Below, in pieces: positions 7,238-15,537 of a stretch of DNA of 30,174 nt. Origin of the DNA: JAWRCU01 sp033542235 (GTDB taxonomy: Bacteria; Pseudomonadota; Alphaproteobacteria; Rhizobiales; Rhizobiaceae); assembly GCF_033542235.1 (NCBI RefSeq), contig NZ_JAWRCU010000032.1, positions 1-30,174 on the forward strand, in the 5' to 3' direction. Position 1 is the stretch's first letter, and each line of letters opens with the position of its first letter. The notes below the pieces were generated by a model. The model searched no databases. It was not told where the DNA came from and worked only from the letters and a program-made list of their open reading frames with translations. The position numbers and the translations under genes were made by a program.

Positions 7238-7685
7238 GAAGCCGTCCTCGCTTGTGACGCCCAGGATTGGACGGCAATGTGCATAACGCACTCGCAGCAA
7301 TATCGTTGCTGCACTGCACAATAACAAGCAAGCGGCGCGACAGGGACCAGCCAACCCTTTGAGGCCGGTTGGAGAGTAAAGTGCTTTCAGCGTCGAGCGG
7401 TGAGGAAGAGCGTTTCTTCGTCGATGAGAGACAACGACGGGTCGCCGCTCGCACCAAAGAGGAATGAATTTAGGGTGAGGCGTTTCCGTTCTCTTAGATA
7501 ACCTCCAAATCGTGCGACCGACAGCTCGCCTTGGCCAGGATTTCGGTCTTTTAGCTAGGTGACGCGGTCGCCTCAGGTGCGGAACTCAACGGGTGCCGCC
7601 GTGCCTCAGTTCAAAGGACACAGTTTAAGCGTCTCCTTGGGCTGTCAGGTAACGATCATATAGCTGGCAGCGTTCAATCGGAGCC
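7238..7685. other. Gap without recognisable gene
   Basis: About 450 bases between the esterase start and the maturase debris. It must hold the esterase promoter, but I see no EcfG or FNR motif. No protein-like frame was recognised. Confidence 0.4.
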
Positions 7686-7697
7686 CAAGTTTGCCGC

Positions 7698-7996
7698 AGC
7701 TGATCAAAGAGCTGAAGCCATACCTCCTCGGTTGGCGCGGCTACTTCGGTTTCTGCCGGACCCCTCGAGTACTCACACACCTGGAAGCATGGGTTTGCCG
7801 AAGACTACGCATGTATCTCTGGCAACAATGAGGGAACGCGCACAAGCGCTTCAAGGAACTCCGCCGTCATGGCTATCAAAGTTCGGAGCTGCGGTTGCCG
7901 CCGGTTCACCGACGAGATTCTGGCGCATGTCAGGACAACCCGGCGGTCAAACAGGCCCTGCGCAATTACAACTTTCGAGTAGCTCGGTCTCTCTCC
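7698..7996 (+). pseudogene. Group II intron maturase C-terminal debris
   Basis: The frame at 7,701 reads LIKELKPYLLGWRGYFGFCR then TPRVLTHLEAWVCRRLRMYL WQQ and meets a TGA where maturases continue with a charged loop. The same frame resumes with KRFKELRRHGY. A shifted frame then gives SKFGAAVAAGSPTRFWRMSG, and the first frame returns with NPAVKQALRNYNF. These are the X/thumb and endonuclease-adjacent segments of bacterial group II intron reverse transcriptases. Reverse transcriptase motifs and intron domain V are absent, so this is a truncated, inactive relic. Confidence 0.75.
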
Positions 7997-8073
7997 ACTC
8001 CATGTAAGCTTAATGAAGGGCACTCGTCTAAGTACGCCTTCTTTTGCGCGCGGGAGCGGTTCTGGCGTTTGGT

Positions 8074-8301
8074 CTAGGTCCGGTTGGCCTTTAGCAACTC
8101 ATTAAAGTCGAACACTCTCGCCTCAATGAGCGTTCCGTCGGCTAATTCGAGAAAACCTATGGCACTTTTCGATATCTCCTTGGCTGGAACGTCCCCTTGG
8201 CTTCTGAGATGCTGCAAAACTAGATACCGTGCGGCCTCAGCATCAGGAGCCCCGACATAGTAGACCCTGTCGTCGAAGCGAAATTCCCATCCGCGTTGCA
8301 A
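8074..8301 (-). CDS. Small hypothetical protein, TTG start
   Basis: A 75-residue protein: MQRGWEFRFDDRVYYVGAPD, then a helix AEAARYLVLQHLRSQGDV and a strand-rich end (GFLELADGTLIEARVFDFNE). The start is TTG, supported by an AGGGAGG ribosome site just upstream. A short frame of this composition followed by a clean stop looks genuine. Family not recognised. Confidence 0.65.
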   Translation of the reverse strand: MQRGWEFRFDDRVYYVGAPDAEAARYLVLQHLRSQGDVPAKEISKSAIGFLELADGTLIEARVFDFNELLKANRT

Positions 8302-8392
8302 GGGGAACCTCCCTCTTTTGGGGGCTGGATGCTATAGAGGCGCGACAATGTCGCGGAAGATCCATACTGAGGCACTTCTAGATGAGCCTGTT

Positions 8393-8746
8393 TCAGTCTT
8401 TGTTCGGTTTGGCTCGCTGTTTAGAGGCCGCCGAGCCTTCTTTTCGCGGTGGTTTGCCAATGGCGCCGCCTTCATTGTCCCATTCCTCCAGCGAGCTCCG
8501 TCTAATTGTTATCTCAGAAGGGGTGTCGCCGCGGGCCTCCACATGGAAGCCCGCTGCCGAAGCTTCGCTGGAAATGGCGTCCATCAGCGCCGCATCGGAA
8601 ATATCCAGATCAGGAAAAACCCGCCGTACGGCACCAAGCGCTTCCGCAGTTGCGAGCGGCCGGGCTTCCTTCTGGCACGCGTTCAAGAATGCGCCGATCG
8701 CCGCTCTCACCTCAGAGGGAATATTGGGGACTGAGGCTGTTTTCAT
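8393..8746 (-). CDS. Small hypothetical protein, WDxEGGAIG tail
   Basis: A 117-residue paralogue of the gene at 4,263: the pair shares VRAAIGAFLN-CQKEARP, a RRVFPDLDISDAALMDAI core and SEASAAGF. After LEEWDNEGGAIGKP it has a lysine-rich tail. The ATG follows GAGAGG. A perfect EcfG-type promoter (GGAAC-N16-CGTT) lies 37 bases upstream, so this copy is likely under general stress control while its paralogue sits in an operon. Function unknown. Confidence 0.8.
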   Translation of the reverse strand: MKTASVPNIPSEVRAAIGAFLNACQKEARPLATAEALGAVRRVFPDLDISDAALMDAISSEASAAGFHVEARGDTPSEITIRRSSLEEWDNEGGAIGKPPRKEGSAASKQRAKPNKD

Positions 8747-8955
8747 GGGTGGCCTCTCGCCGGAACGCGGCTATTCAATTGAAACGAAACGAGCGCCTCG
8801 ATGTTCCTCAGTCGTCGGCAGATGGTTATGGTCACCCGGGCGCCTCCTCTCAAACGCGGGTCATCGAGCTGGAGCCGCAACCCTGCCGCCCCTAGTCCGT
8901 TGATCAGGGAGACGTCGTCGACGAAGCGTCCCCGTACTGACAACCATGATGCGGC
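8743..8955 (-). CDS. Doubtful small frame overlapping the 8,746 start
   Basis: The minus frame ending in a TGA that overlaps the ATG at 8,746 reads FVDDVSLINGLGAAGLRLQL and then RGGARVTITICRRLRNIEAL, which looks protein-like. No convincing start or SD is seen, and the EcfG promoter of the downstream gene lies inside it. It could be the remnant of a former upstream gene. The frame is open up to 9,087. Confidence 0.25.
   Translation of the reverse strand, partial: AASWLSVRGRFVDDVSLINGLGAAGLRLQLDDPRLRGGARVTITICRRLRNIEALVSFQLNSRVPARGHP
8783..8807 (-). promoter_or_regulatory. EcfG-type promoter, perfect match
   Basis: On the minus strand GGAAC (8807-8803), exactly 16 bases, then CGTT (8786-8783). 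The ATG at 8,746 follows 37 bases later. This is the complete consensus for the alphaproteobacterial general stress sigma factor. Confidence 0.65.
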
Positions 8956-9099
8956 TGAATTCAATTTCGTGCATGTGGCCTTGCGGGTCAGGAACCTGCC
9001 CGCAATGAAGCGGGCAGGAGATTTCCGTCTGTCAACAGGCCGGGTTTCGCCGGAGGAAGATGCAGGTTCCTGATTTGCGGCGAGCACGAGACGTCGACC

Positions 9100-10011
9100 T
9101 CACACACCTCGTCGGGCGGGAACAATCCGGTCCGCAAACAACGGATTCATAACGCCTGAACGGCCACCGAACCAACCCGAAATGGCGCCAAGCACGAGTG
9201 CTGCAAAAGCCAGAAGAGCACCCGTCGAGACGATAGAAGCGGTCGCGTCAGCCGCTTCCAGAGCCTGATTTTTGGCGTATGCTACCTGGTCGCGATATTC
9301 TTTCTCCATGGCAGCAACCTGCTGGGTGGCTTCAGGAAGCGGGATACGCCGCGCAGTAGACAGAGCCTGCGCCGCCTTCGCACGGGCCTGTGGAGCGCTT
9401 GCCTCGTCACCCACTACAAGCGCACGCATCGCGTTGACCGCGGCACCGGTCAGAGCCTCGGGGTCGGTGCCGGTGGCTCGAATCTGCGCATCAAGCGCTT
9501 CTAAAGGGTTCGAGTTTGCAATGAGGGGAGCGGCAGTCTGGGCTACCGTTGCGCCCACGCCGCCAACGGCGCTGGCCACTCCGCTGAACGCGCCGCCGAC
9601 CAATGAACCTACGGCACTTGTGAGCATGTAGAGAACGAGGAGGGTCGTGAATGCCCATGTGGTCAAGCCGTGCAATGCTCCGGTGGTTGGGTCAGTCCTT
9701 CCGGACATGCGCGCGGCCACATAGCCGCCTGCAAAGGCACTAACGATGCCCGATAGGACGTACCAAATTCCTGCGACCACCGAGAAGGTTGAAGCGGCCG
9801 GATTGTCACCGGCCCTTGGGTCGAGGGTCGCAATGCCGATGCCGGCGCCCAGCATTGTCAACAGGACTTGAGTGACGAGGGCGACGACTACGCCAGCAAA
9901 GATCGCCCCCCAACTAACTTTATAGACCACGATAGACTGAGTGGTATCTCCTACTATGGAGCTCCGTTCGAGTAAGGCATCTGAAACGCCCTGGTTATAG
10001 GTGGTGCTCAT
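9100..10011 (-). CDS. PhnA-like four-helix membrane protein
   Basis: A 303-residue membrane protein of the type often labelled PhnA-like in rhizobia, a label not tied to phosphonate use. Membrane segments: about 30-60 (WGAIFAGVVVALVTQVLLTM), 75-100 (AGIWYVLSGIVSAFAGGYVA), 115-140, and a C-terminal one (LLAFAALVLGAISGWFGG). Between the third and fourth lies a long soluble alanine-rich helical region of about 110 residues. The ATG follows AAAAGGA. The role is unknown. It faces away from no obvious partner; the YciE-type gene starts 600 bases upstream on the same strand. Confidence 0.8.
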   Translation of the reverse strand: MSTTYNQGVSDALLERSSIVGDTTQSIVVYKVSWGAIFAGVVVALVTQVLLTMLGAGIGIATLDPRAGDNPAASTFSVVAGIWYVLSGIVSAFAGGYVAARMSGRTDPTTGALHGLTTWAFTTLLVLYMLTSAVGSLVGGAFSGVASAVGGVGATVAQTAAPLIANSNPLEALDAQIRATGTDPEALTGAAVNAMRALVVGDEASAPQARAKAAQALSTARRIPLPEATQQVAAMEKEYRDQVAYAKNQALEAADATASIVSTGALLAFAALVLGAISGWFGGRSGVMNPLFADRIVPARRGV

Positions 10012-10097
10012 TCGTATTATTCCTTTTTCTTGCGAGCGTCTTTTGAGGGACGTCAGTGGGAACTATGTTTTGTTGCCAACCGGACCGGGTGGGCGAC

Positions 10098-10619
10098 TTA
10101 TCCGGCAGCAGCCTTAAATTCCTCAATCTCGTCGACTGATGCTGCGTTGATGCGGTCCGTGCCGAGATCGGTCAGCGCGGCATCCGCCGCGTGTTCTTCT
10201 TCGAGCGTCTGCATGAGGATGTCGGCAACCTCGTCGAGGCCAAGTGCACCGGCCCATGCGGCGAGCGTGCCATAGCGGGTGATTTCGTAGTGCTCGACAG
10301 CCTGCGCGGCAGCTATCAAAGCGGCGTCCAAGGTGTTCTCGCGGTCGATTTGACCCATGAGCTCTTCTGCTTCCTCGATGATGCCTTCGATGGCGGGGCA
10401 TTCTTCACCATGAGGCTGTTGACCGATCAGTTCGAAGATCCGATTGAGCCGAGCCACGTGCTCCTCCGTCTCCGTAAGATGGGCGTCGAATGCTTCGCTC
10501 AATCCCGGCGCTATCGCCTTCTCCGACATCTTGGGGAGGGCTTTCACGATCTGATTTTCCGCGAAGTAGATGTCTTTTAGTTGGTATAAAAATAGGTCGT
10601 TCATGTTCTGAATAGCCAT
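10098..10619 (-). CDS. YciE/YciF family ferritin-like protein (DUF892)
   Basis: A 173-residue protein of the DUF892 family, a four-helix ferritin-like fold linked to stress in enterobacteria and rhizobia. Visible landmarks are MNDLFLYQLKDIYFAENQIV at the start, HLTETEEHVARL (Glu50, His54), EHYEITRYGTL (Glu109/His110) and LEEEHAADAAL (about 140-148), matching the carboxylate/histidine metal-ligand positions. The start at 10,619 follows GAGGACGG and begins the conserved region directly; the longer frame to 10,721 is rejected. An EcfG-like promoter sits about 105 bases upstream. Confidence 0.9.
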   Translation of the reverse strand: MAIQNMNDLFLYQLKDIYFAENQIVKALPKMSEKAIAPGLSEAFDAHLTETEEHVARLNRIFELIGQQPHGEECPAIEGIIEEAEELMGQIDRENTLDAALIAAAQAVEHYEITRYGTLAAWAGALGLDEVADILMQTLEEEHAADAALTDLGTDRINAASVDEIEEFKAAAG

Positions 10620-10723
10620 GGGGTTTTTCCGTCCTCTTGTGGGAGCACGACAACCAAGAAGGCGAATTGATCCGCCTTCTCTGTCGCTCGGCATCCATTT
10701 TTGGGGGAATGTCGTGCTCACCC

Positions 10724-10748
10724 AACAGACGCGGAGACTTAAGGTTCC
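10724..10748 (-). promoter_or_regulatory. EcfG-like promoter candidate for DUF892 gene
   Basis: On the minus strand GGAAC (10748-10744), 16 bases, then TGTT (10727-10724), about 105 bases before the ATG at 10,619. DUF892 genes are common members of this regulon. Confidence 0.45.
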
Positions 10749-10981
10749 TCGAATCTCGGAATTACTCGGACCGGCTAAATCTTTTTATGTCGAGACGACG
10801 GGGGAGCACTCGTGCGGCGCTCAGACTTTTGGCAGTGAAATACTGGCACATATGCTTCACTAGAGCTCGAACTTGGAGGCGAGCAGGCGCTTCCCGAAGA
10901 TGGCCCCTACGTTGCGCTCGGCAACCCATCATCAAAGTTCCAGCGGAGTCAAATGTTCACGCGAGTTCGCGCAATCAGCGA
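10749..10981. other. Gap without recognisable gene
   Basis: No frame here has convincing protein character or a good ribosome site; no RNA gene was recognised. Confidence 0.35.
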
Positions 10982-11653
10982 TTATCGCACGTGGTTGATC
11001 ACCAGGCAGTCTATCGCCGCGAAAAGGTGCAATGCCGCACCGAGCACCACGAAGCCGTGCCACAGCGCGCTGTGGAAGCGCAGGCTCTGCCAGGCGAAGA
11101 ACACTACGCCGACCGAGTAGAAGATGCCGCCTGCTACGATTAGCCGGAGCGTAGTTGGGGGCAGGGTCTCAAGGAGTGTACTCATAAAGGCGAGGCCACT
11201 CCAGCCGATCGCAAGATAGAACACAATTGCCAGCCGGTCGAAGCGTCCGGGCAGGAACAGCTTGATCGCTACGCCGGCGATTGCCGCGCCCCAGACGATG
11301 GCGACCATGATGCCGACATGGGCGCGATCGTCGAGCTGCGTGAGGAAGGGCGTGTAGGTACCGGCGATGAGCAGGTAGATGGCCGCGTGGTCGAAGCGGC
11401 GCAGCACCCATTTGGCCTTCGACACGGGCCATAGGTTGTAAGCGAGTGAGATCGACAGCACGGTGAGCAGCGACACAACGTAGAAGACGGCCGCCACATA
11501 TTCCCAAAGCCCGGCATGGAAGGCGGAAGAGGCGAGCAGAATCGACCCGGCGGAGATAGCGAGCGCGATGCCGACCACATGCACGATGCCGTCGGCGATC
11601 AGCTCGGCCCTTGAGCAGTGGAAGCGGCCGGAGAACGGGATATCGATCGTCAA
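10982..11653 (-). CDS. Hemolysin III family (YqfA/PAQR-like) membrane protein
   Basis: A 223-residue protein with seven predicted membrane segments, including ELIADGIVHVVGIALAISAG at the start and SALWHGFVVLGAALHLFAA at the end. The histidines in ADGIVH, RFDHAAIY and the final HSALWHGF...H are the metal-site positions of the HlyIII/PAQR superfamily. Despite the name, most members are not toxins; they may act in lipid or envelope stress. The start is uncertain. TTG at 11,653 gives family-typical length, while GTG at 11,764 has a better SD (AGGAGG) but adds 37 residues of unprotein-like composition overlapping a GGAAC-N16-GGTT motif. Confidence 0.85.
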   Translation of the reverse strand: MTIDIPFSGRFHCSRAELIADGIVHVVGIALAISAGSILLASSAFHAGLWEYVAAVFYVVSLLTVLSISLAYNLWPVSKAKWVLRRFDHAAIYLLIAGTYTPFLTQLDDRAHVGIMVAIVWGAAIAGVAIKLFLPGRFDRLAIVFYLAIGWSGLAFMSTLLETLPPTTLRLIVAGGIFYSVGVVFFAWQSLRFHSALWHGFVVLGAALHLFAAIDCLVINHVR

Positions 11654-11764
11654 GGCGCCTCTGTCACCTTCTTTCGGACGGCCATGGATGGCTCCGCCTG
11701 GTCGGATTGGTCGGCTTGATTGCAAGTTCCGACGCTTAACCGACGCCGAGGGCACTTGTTCCAC

Positions 11765-12297
11765 CTGACGATCCTCCTGGCGAACTTGACGTCGTGGAGG
11801 AATGCCGGATGGGGGAAAGATCCAGGTTGGTTGGCGAACCGTCGGTATTCACACCGGACTACGCTCCTGAGGAAATGTTCGAGATTGCGCGAAACTGTAC
11901 AAGGCCTCAAGGTAGCACGCAAAGCCTCACGCAAGCTCCTGCCCTCGCATTCTCGCCCGGAGATAGGCCGGAGATATGTACGCTCGTGCCGTTGCACACT
12001 CGCACGCGGATAACTTCGGCAGCCCCATCACTCGCACGCAAACGGTCGGGCCTGCCTGTATTGGGAGTGATTGGAGTTGGCCGGACGGGCCGCGGAAGGG
12101 AAGATAGCCTCCACTAGCTCGAGCGGTTCAACGCGATCGTCTCAACGAAACGGCGGATGCTGAACCTTGATTGCCAAGCAGGGAACACTGCCGCCAAACA
12201 TTCCTCCACAACCAAATACCGAAAGGCGAAGAGGCCGCCTCCCGGTCGGCTTGAAGTTCGAACACGGCACGGAAGAGCGACGAGGTTTCTTCGCAGC
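11765..12297. other. Gap without supported gene
   Basis: About 530 bases between the HlyIII gene and otsA. The longest plus frame (11,794-12,117) includes PSVFTPDYAPEEMFEIAR, which could be a remnant, but has no supporting homology I recognise. No terminator with a T run was found. Confidence 0.35.
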
Positions 12298-13662
12298 CTA
12301 GCCGTTGAGAACGCGAAGAAAACTCTCGCGCCAGGCGGTGATGCTGTGTCGACGCAGAATCTGCATCATGGCCTGCCAGCGTTGGCGCCGCTCTTCAGTC
12401 GGCATCAGTAACGCTTTCTGCAGAGCTTCTGCGACGGCGTCGGGGTCATATGGATTGGCGATCAGCGCAGCATCTAGCTCGTAGGCAGCCCCGGCAAACG
12501 GCGAGAGCACGAGAACACCCGGGTCTTCAGGAGACTGTGCGGCCACGTACTCCTTGGCAACCAGGTTCATTCCGTCGCGCAACGGTGTGACGAGTGCGAC
12601 CCGGCTGATCCGAAAGAAGCCCGCCAGCGACTGCTGGGAAAAGCTCCTGTTCAGATATTGAATCGGCGCCCAGTCGAGTTGTGCGTAGCGACCGGCGATG
12701 TCGCCGGCTAACGCGCCGAGCCGCTGGCGTAAAGCACGGTATTCAGGAACGTCGCTGCGTGTGGCGGTTGCGATCTGGAGAAGACGGACATGATCGCGTT
12801 GCACGGGATAGCTCTCCAGGAAGCTGGCGAAGGCTTTGAATCGATGCTCCAGGCCCTTGCTGTAGTCGAGTCGGTCCACGCCAATGATCAACTGGCGACC
12901 CCGGAGACTCCCTTGTAGTCGCCGGGTCGTCCGGGACTTGACCGCTCGAGCGGCCATGTTAGCGATGGCGTCAGGGTCGACCCCGATCGGAAAAACGCCA
13001 GAGCGAAGGTCGCGATCAAACGCGCGAATGCTCCCATCGGCCGACACCTTGCCGCCGGCGCGGCGAACAACAGCATCATGGAAGGCCGTCAGATCCTCAA
13101 TTGTCTGGAAGCCGACGAGATCGTAGGCGCACAGTGACTTCAGAAGCTCGATGTAATGAGGAAGGGTCGCCAGCACACCCAAAGATGGAAACGGCGTATG
13201 TAGAAAAAATCCGATCCGTTGCCTGGCTCCGACACGGCGAAGTTCATCAGCCATCGGAATTAGGTGGTAATCATGAACCCAGACGACGTCGTTCGGCTTG
13301 AGAAGGGGCGCGAGTGTGTCGGCGAGGCGGGCATTGACCCGTAGATAGGCGGCGAAGTCGCGTCGGGTGAAATTCACGAGATCGAGGCGGTAGTGAAACA
13401 GGGGCCATAGGGCGGCGTTGGAGAGGCCGCTGTAGTACCCATCATGGTCCGCACGGGTGAGATCCACCGTGGCATAGGTGACGCCATCGGCTTCAAGAAC
13501 GTTCGGCGCCGAGGGTGTCTCTGCGAGCTTGCCACTCGATCCGAACCATAAGCCACCGGCCTGGTGCAGAGCGTCGACAAGAGCGGTCACGAGCCCGCCG
13601 CTCCGCTGAGCGCCTTCTCCCGGCAGAGCAACACGATTGGAGACAATGACCAAGCGGCTCAT
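12298..13662 (-). CDS. otsA: Trehalose-6-phosphate synthase
   Basis: A 454-residue GT20 glycosyltransferase joining UDP-glucose and glucose-6-phosphate to trehalose-6-phosphate in the cytoplasm. Landmarks: VSNRV with Arg10, GGLVTAL, GLWFG (Trp39), VWVHDYHLIPM (His130, Asp131), FFLHTPFP (His155), GVDRLDYSKG (Arg264, Lys269), LRDGMNLVAKEYVA (Asp363) and SPFAGAAYEL. Length and order are normal for OtsA. The ATG follows AGGAG. No otsB phosphatase gene lies next to it in the window, which is unusual for this pathway. Trehalose made by OtsA protects against osmotic and desiccation stress. Confidence 0.96.
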   Translation of the reverse strand: MSRLVIVSNRVALPGEGAQRSGGLVTALVDALHQAGGLWFGSSGKLAETPSAPNVLEADGVTYATVDLTRADHDGYYSGLSNAALWPLFHYRLDLVNFTRRDFAAYLRVNARLADTLAPLLKPNDVVWVHDYHLIPMADELRRVGARQRIGFFLHTPFPSLGVLATLPHYIELLKSLCAYDLVGFQTIEDLTAFHDAVVRRAGGKVSADGSIRAFDRDLRSGVFPIGVDPDAIANMAARAVKSRTTRRLQGSLRGRQLIIGVDRLDYSKGLEHRFKAFASFLESYPVQRDHVRLLQIATATRSDVPEYRALRQRLGALAGDIAGRYAQLDWAPIQYLNRSFSQQSLAGFFRISRVALVTPLRDGMNLVAKEYVAAQSPEDPGVLVLSPFAGAAYELDAALIANPYDPDAVAEALQKALLMPTEERRQRWQAMMQILRRHSITAWRESFLRVLNG

Positions 13663-13913
13663 GAAGGTTCTCCTGTAGCAATCACGATCGCCTCAGGGCG
13701 AAGTGCAGACGCTTGCCGCGAACTCAGTACCGTAGCAGCCAAGGACAATTGCGTCGCCTAGACCCGTGAGCGGAGAAGCGACAGAGCCAGCGCTTCGGTC
13801 AACGATCAAGGCTTCCTGATTGTCAGCTTCTCTCTGGGTTCGCCGGTTCCCGACGCTGCTCCAACGGGATAAGGCAGGTAACCCGAGGGCGGAGCCGTTC
13901 GACCAAGCGGATA
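13663..13913. other. Upstream region of otsA, no gene seen
   Basis: I find no EcfG or FNR motif and no convincing frame in these 250 bases, so the otsA promoter remains unidentified. Confidence 0.35.
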
Positions 13914-14249
13914 TTGATCGCCGAGGATGAGATTCTGGCGTTGGAGCTGGAAGAGATGCTCACCGAGATGGGGCACGTCGTTGTGGATATCGCTACGCGG
14001 ATACCACAAGCAATCCAGCTGGCAACCGAAGCCGGCATCGATTTTGCCATACTCGACATCAATGTAGCCGGCGCGAAGTCGTTTTCCATTGCAGACGTAT
14101 TGCGGACCAAGGGTGTCCCATTTGTCTTTGCCGCAGGGTATGGATGGGCAGGCCTCATAGACGGCTACCGGGATGAGGCCACGCTGCAAAAACCCCATGG
14201 TAGTGCCGGAGAAAAGGCTTCGATCAGAATGCTCGGCCACTGGACATAG
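13914..14249 (+). CDS. Receiver-domain protein, possibly truncated
   Basis: A single CheY-like receiver domain: acidic pair Glu4/Asp5 (IAEDEILALELEEML), phosphoacceptor Asp48 in FAILDIN and Lys93 in LQKP. The conserved Thr/Ser after beta-4 is Ala74 (VPFVFAAGYG). With the TTG start at 13,914 the first beta strand is only partly present. The frame is open upstream (KRILIAEDE) but holds no ATG, GTG or TTG close by and no SD. After KP the sequence departs from the usual last helix. It may be a decaying relic of a stand-alone response regulator, related to the dead kinase at 16,342. Confidence 0.6.
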   Translation: MIAEDEILALELEEMLTEMGHVVVDIATRIPQAIQLATEAGIDFAILDINVAGAKSFSIADVLRTKGVPFVFAAGYGWAGLIDGYRDEATLQKPHGSAGEKASIRMLGHWT

Positions 14250-14418
14250 GGAGCGTTGTCACAGCGGCTGCGGTCATGGATTCCGGACCTCGTGGTGGAG
14301 TTCCAAGTTTTTACACGAAGCCTGAGGCCTTTTCGCCAGCACGCGGACTGGGCCGTCAGACTCTTGGACAGGTCCAACCCGAGCTAGCCCACCTCATGCC
14401 GATCCGGCCACACCCTTG

Positions 14419-14443
14419 GGAACCATCCACCTTGCGGCGACTT
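14419..14443 (+). promoter_or_regulatory. Weak EcfG-like promoter candidate
   Basis: GGAAC at 14,419-14,423 followed by 16 bases and ACTT, 33 bases before the ATG at 14,476. Only the final TT of the -10 is conserved. Confidence 0.25.
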
Positions 14444-14475
14444 CGCAAACCTCGAGATGCGAATGGAGATGAGCT

Positions 14476-14757
14476 ATGAAGGGCCAAGGCGAAACGACGT
14501 TGCCAGCAGGAGCGAAGGCGCGGGCACGTGCGAACGAGAAACACGGGAAGGGCGACCGGAAAAGGCCGCGCGACGCAACGTTGCCAGCCGGGGCGAAGGC
14601 GCGGACACGTGCGAGCGAGAAGCACGAGGAAGGGCGACCAGCAACCAAGGCCGCCCACGGAGATGTCTTGGTCCCTCGGCATCAAGAAGCCAGAACACGT
14701 GGCCATGCTCATGTCGGTGGTGAATGCGCACGGCCAAGCTCATCGCATCGCCCGTGA
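14476..14757 (+). CDS. Basic repeat-containing hypothetical frame
   Basis: A 93-residue lysine/arginine-rich frame from an ATG with GGAG upstream. It contains two copies of LPAGAKARxRAxEKH encoded by an 81-base imperfect direct repeat. The C-terminal part overlaps the other frame starting at 14,663, and the two cannot both be conserved easily. The basic, alanine-rich composition resembles nucleic-acid-binding tails. Low confidence that it is translated. Confidence 0.3.
   Translation: MKGQGETTLPAGAKARARANEKHGKGDRKRPRDATLPAGAKARTRASEKHEEGRPATKAAHGDVLVPRHQEARTRGHAHVGGECARPSSSHRP
14497..14641 (+). repeat. 81-bp period imperfect direct repeat
   Basis: ACGTTGCCAGC followed by GCGAAGGCGCGG, CACGTGCGA and AAGGGCGACC appear at 14,497-14,560 and again at 14,578-14,641. 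The period is a multiple of three, so the reading frame is kept. Confidence 0.85.
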
Positions 14758-14986
14758 ATGCCCGGAACGATTGGAGATAGCCCGCCAGCTTGCAAAGTCG
14801 TTCGAGAACGGCGCTCGCGCCCCAGTAACTGATCACGCCAGCCTTGTGCAGCAATGCGATAATTTGGAGCACGCTTGCCGCGAACTGCTCGGCCGCGGTC
14901 TCTTGGGCCTGTCGCCCTGCTGCAGCTGCTTCAACCGAATTGCGAGAATTGCCGTGCTTGGTGCCTCGCTCCGTTGGTCGGTATGA
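14663..14986 (+). CDS. Hypothetical protein, relative of the 552 locus
   Basis: A 107-residue frame. The first 60 residues (MSWSLGIKKPEHVAMLMSVV, IARECPERLEIARQLAKSFE) look like a compact helical protein. They have a degraded copy at 552, which supports them as real coding sequence. The second half (from about residue 65) is cysteine-rich and less convincing; it may be read-through after a lost stop. Family not recognised. Confidence 0.5.
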   Translation: MSWSLGIKKPEHVAMLMSVVNAHGQAHRIARECPERLEIARQLAKSFENGARAPVTDHASLVQQCDNLEHACRELLGRGLLGLSPCCSCFNRIARIAVLGASLRWSV

Positions 14987-15125
14987 AACGCGCGTGAGCT
15001 GACGTTAGGCCGAATCGAAGTGCCGCCTTCGCGGCAAATCGCGTGCTCGTCTCGCGGCCTGTCCAGTTGCCGATTGCCGTTGAATGCCGCACAAGAGGAC
15101 TTGCGATCTCGCCGGAGAAGTCTTC

Positions 15126-15317
15126 ATGCTGCGCGCCAAGAAAGTTGCGATCGACCACATCTACGACCTCACTGACTGGGAATCCAGGACAATTCCAGGA
15201 GAGCGAAGAGGAATGGCAAGGACATCACCCGATCAGGTCCAAATTCGAGCAGTCTACAGTTCAGATAGCGCCGAACACCAAGCCCGCGAAGTGGAGTTGA
15301 GATATGAGCACGCGTGA
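15126..15317 (+). CDS. Small hypothetical protein
   Basis: A 63-residue protein (MLRAKKVAIDHIYDLTDWES ... VELRYEHA). The ATG follows GGAGAAG at good distance. Its end overlaps the next gene by 14 bases, suggesting an operon of three tiny genes (15,126; 15,304; 15,537). Family not recognised. Confidence 0.5.
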   Translation: MLRAKKVAIDHIYDLTDWESRTIPGERRGMARTSPDQVQIRAVYSSDSAEHQAREVELRYEHA

Positions 15318-15537
15318 GATTCTTTGCAACTTAGAAATGATAAAAGCGGAATACGATACAGTAACAACAATGAATGGTGATATCGGTCATTATGTCAAGG
15401 TACAAATAACTTCAGAGGGCAGAGAGTTCCATTTCGATCTTTCGCTTTCTGAGGGGGAATTGTTTGCAGCAGAGCTCGATGTGCTGGCATCGATCATCCG
15501 TGCACGGGCTATTAAGACGCGCTTGAAGGGCGAGTGA
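15304..15537 (+). CDS. Small hypothetical protein, AT-rich
   Basis: A 77-residue acidic protein (MSTREILCNLEMIKAEYDTV; FHFDLSLSEGELFAAELDVL). The predicted pattern is helix, two strands, helix. The ATG follows GGAGTTGAG. The first third is distinctly richer in A and T than its neighbours, hinting at separate origin. It overlaps the upstream gene and its stop overlaps the next start (TGATG). Family not recognised. Confidence 0.6.
   Translation: MSTREILCNLEMIKAEYDTVTTMNGDIGHYVKVQITSEGREFHFDLSLSEGELFAAELDVLASIIRARAIKTRLKGE

Noticed and set aside
6389..7324. A 311-codon plus-strand open frame
   Set aside because: It is antisense to the esterase, whose catalytic motifs are all present on the minus strand; the plus frame is arginine-rich and matches no family pattern.
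10063..10087. GGAAC upstream of the PhnA-like gene
   Set aside because: It points away from the gene and no TT occurs at the required spacing.
11739..11763. GGAAC-N16-GGTT on the minus strand near the HlyIII gene
   Set aside because: It overlaps a GTG with an excellent SD, and the -10 matches weakly. Matches with only seven fixed bases are expected by chance in 30 kb, so it was not listed as a promoter, though it influenced the start choice.
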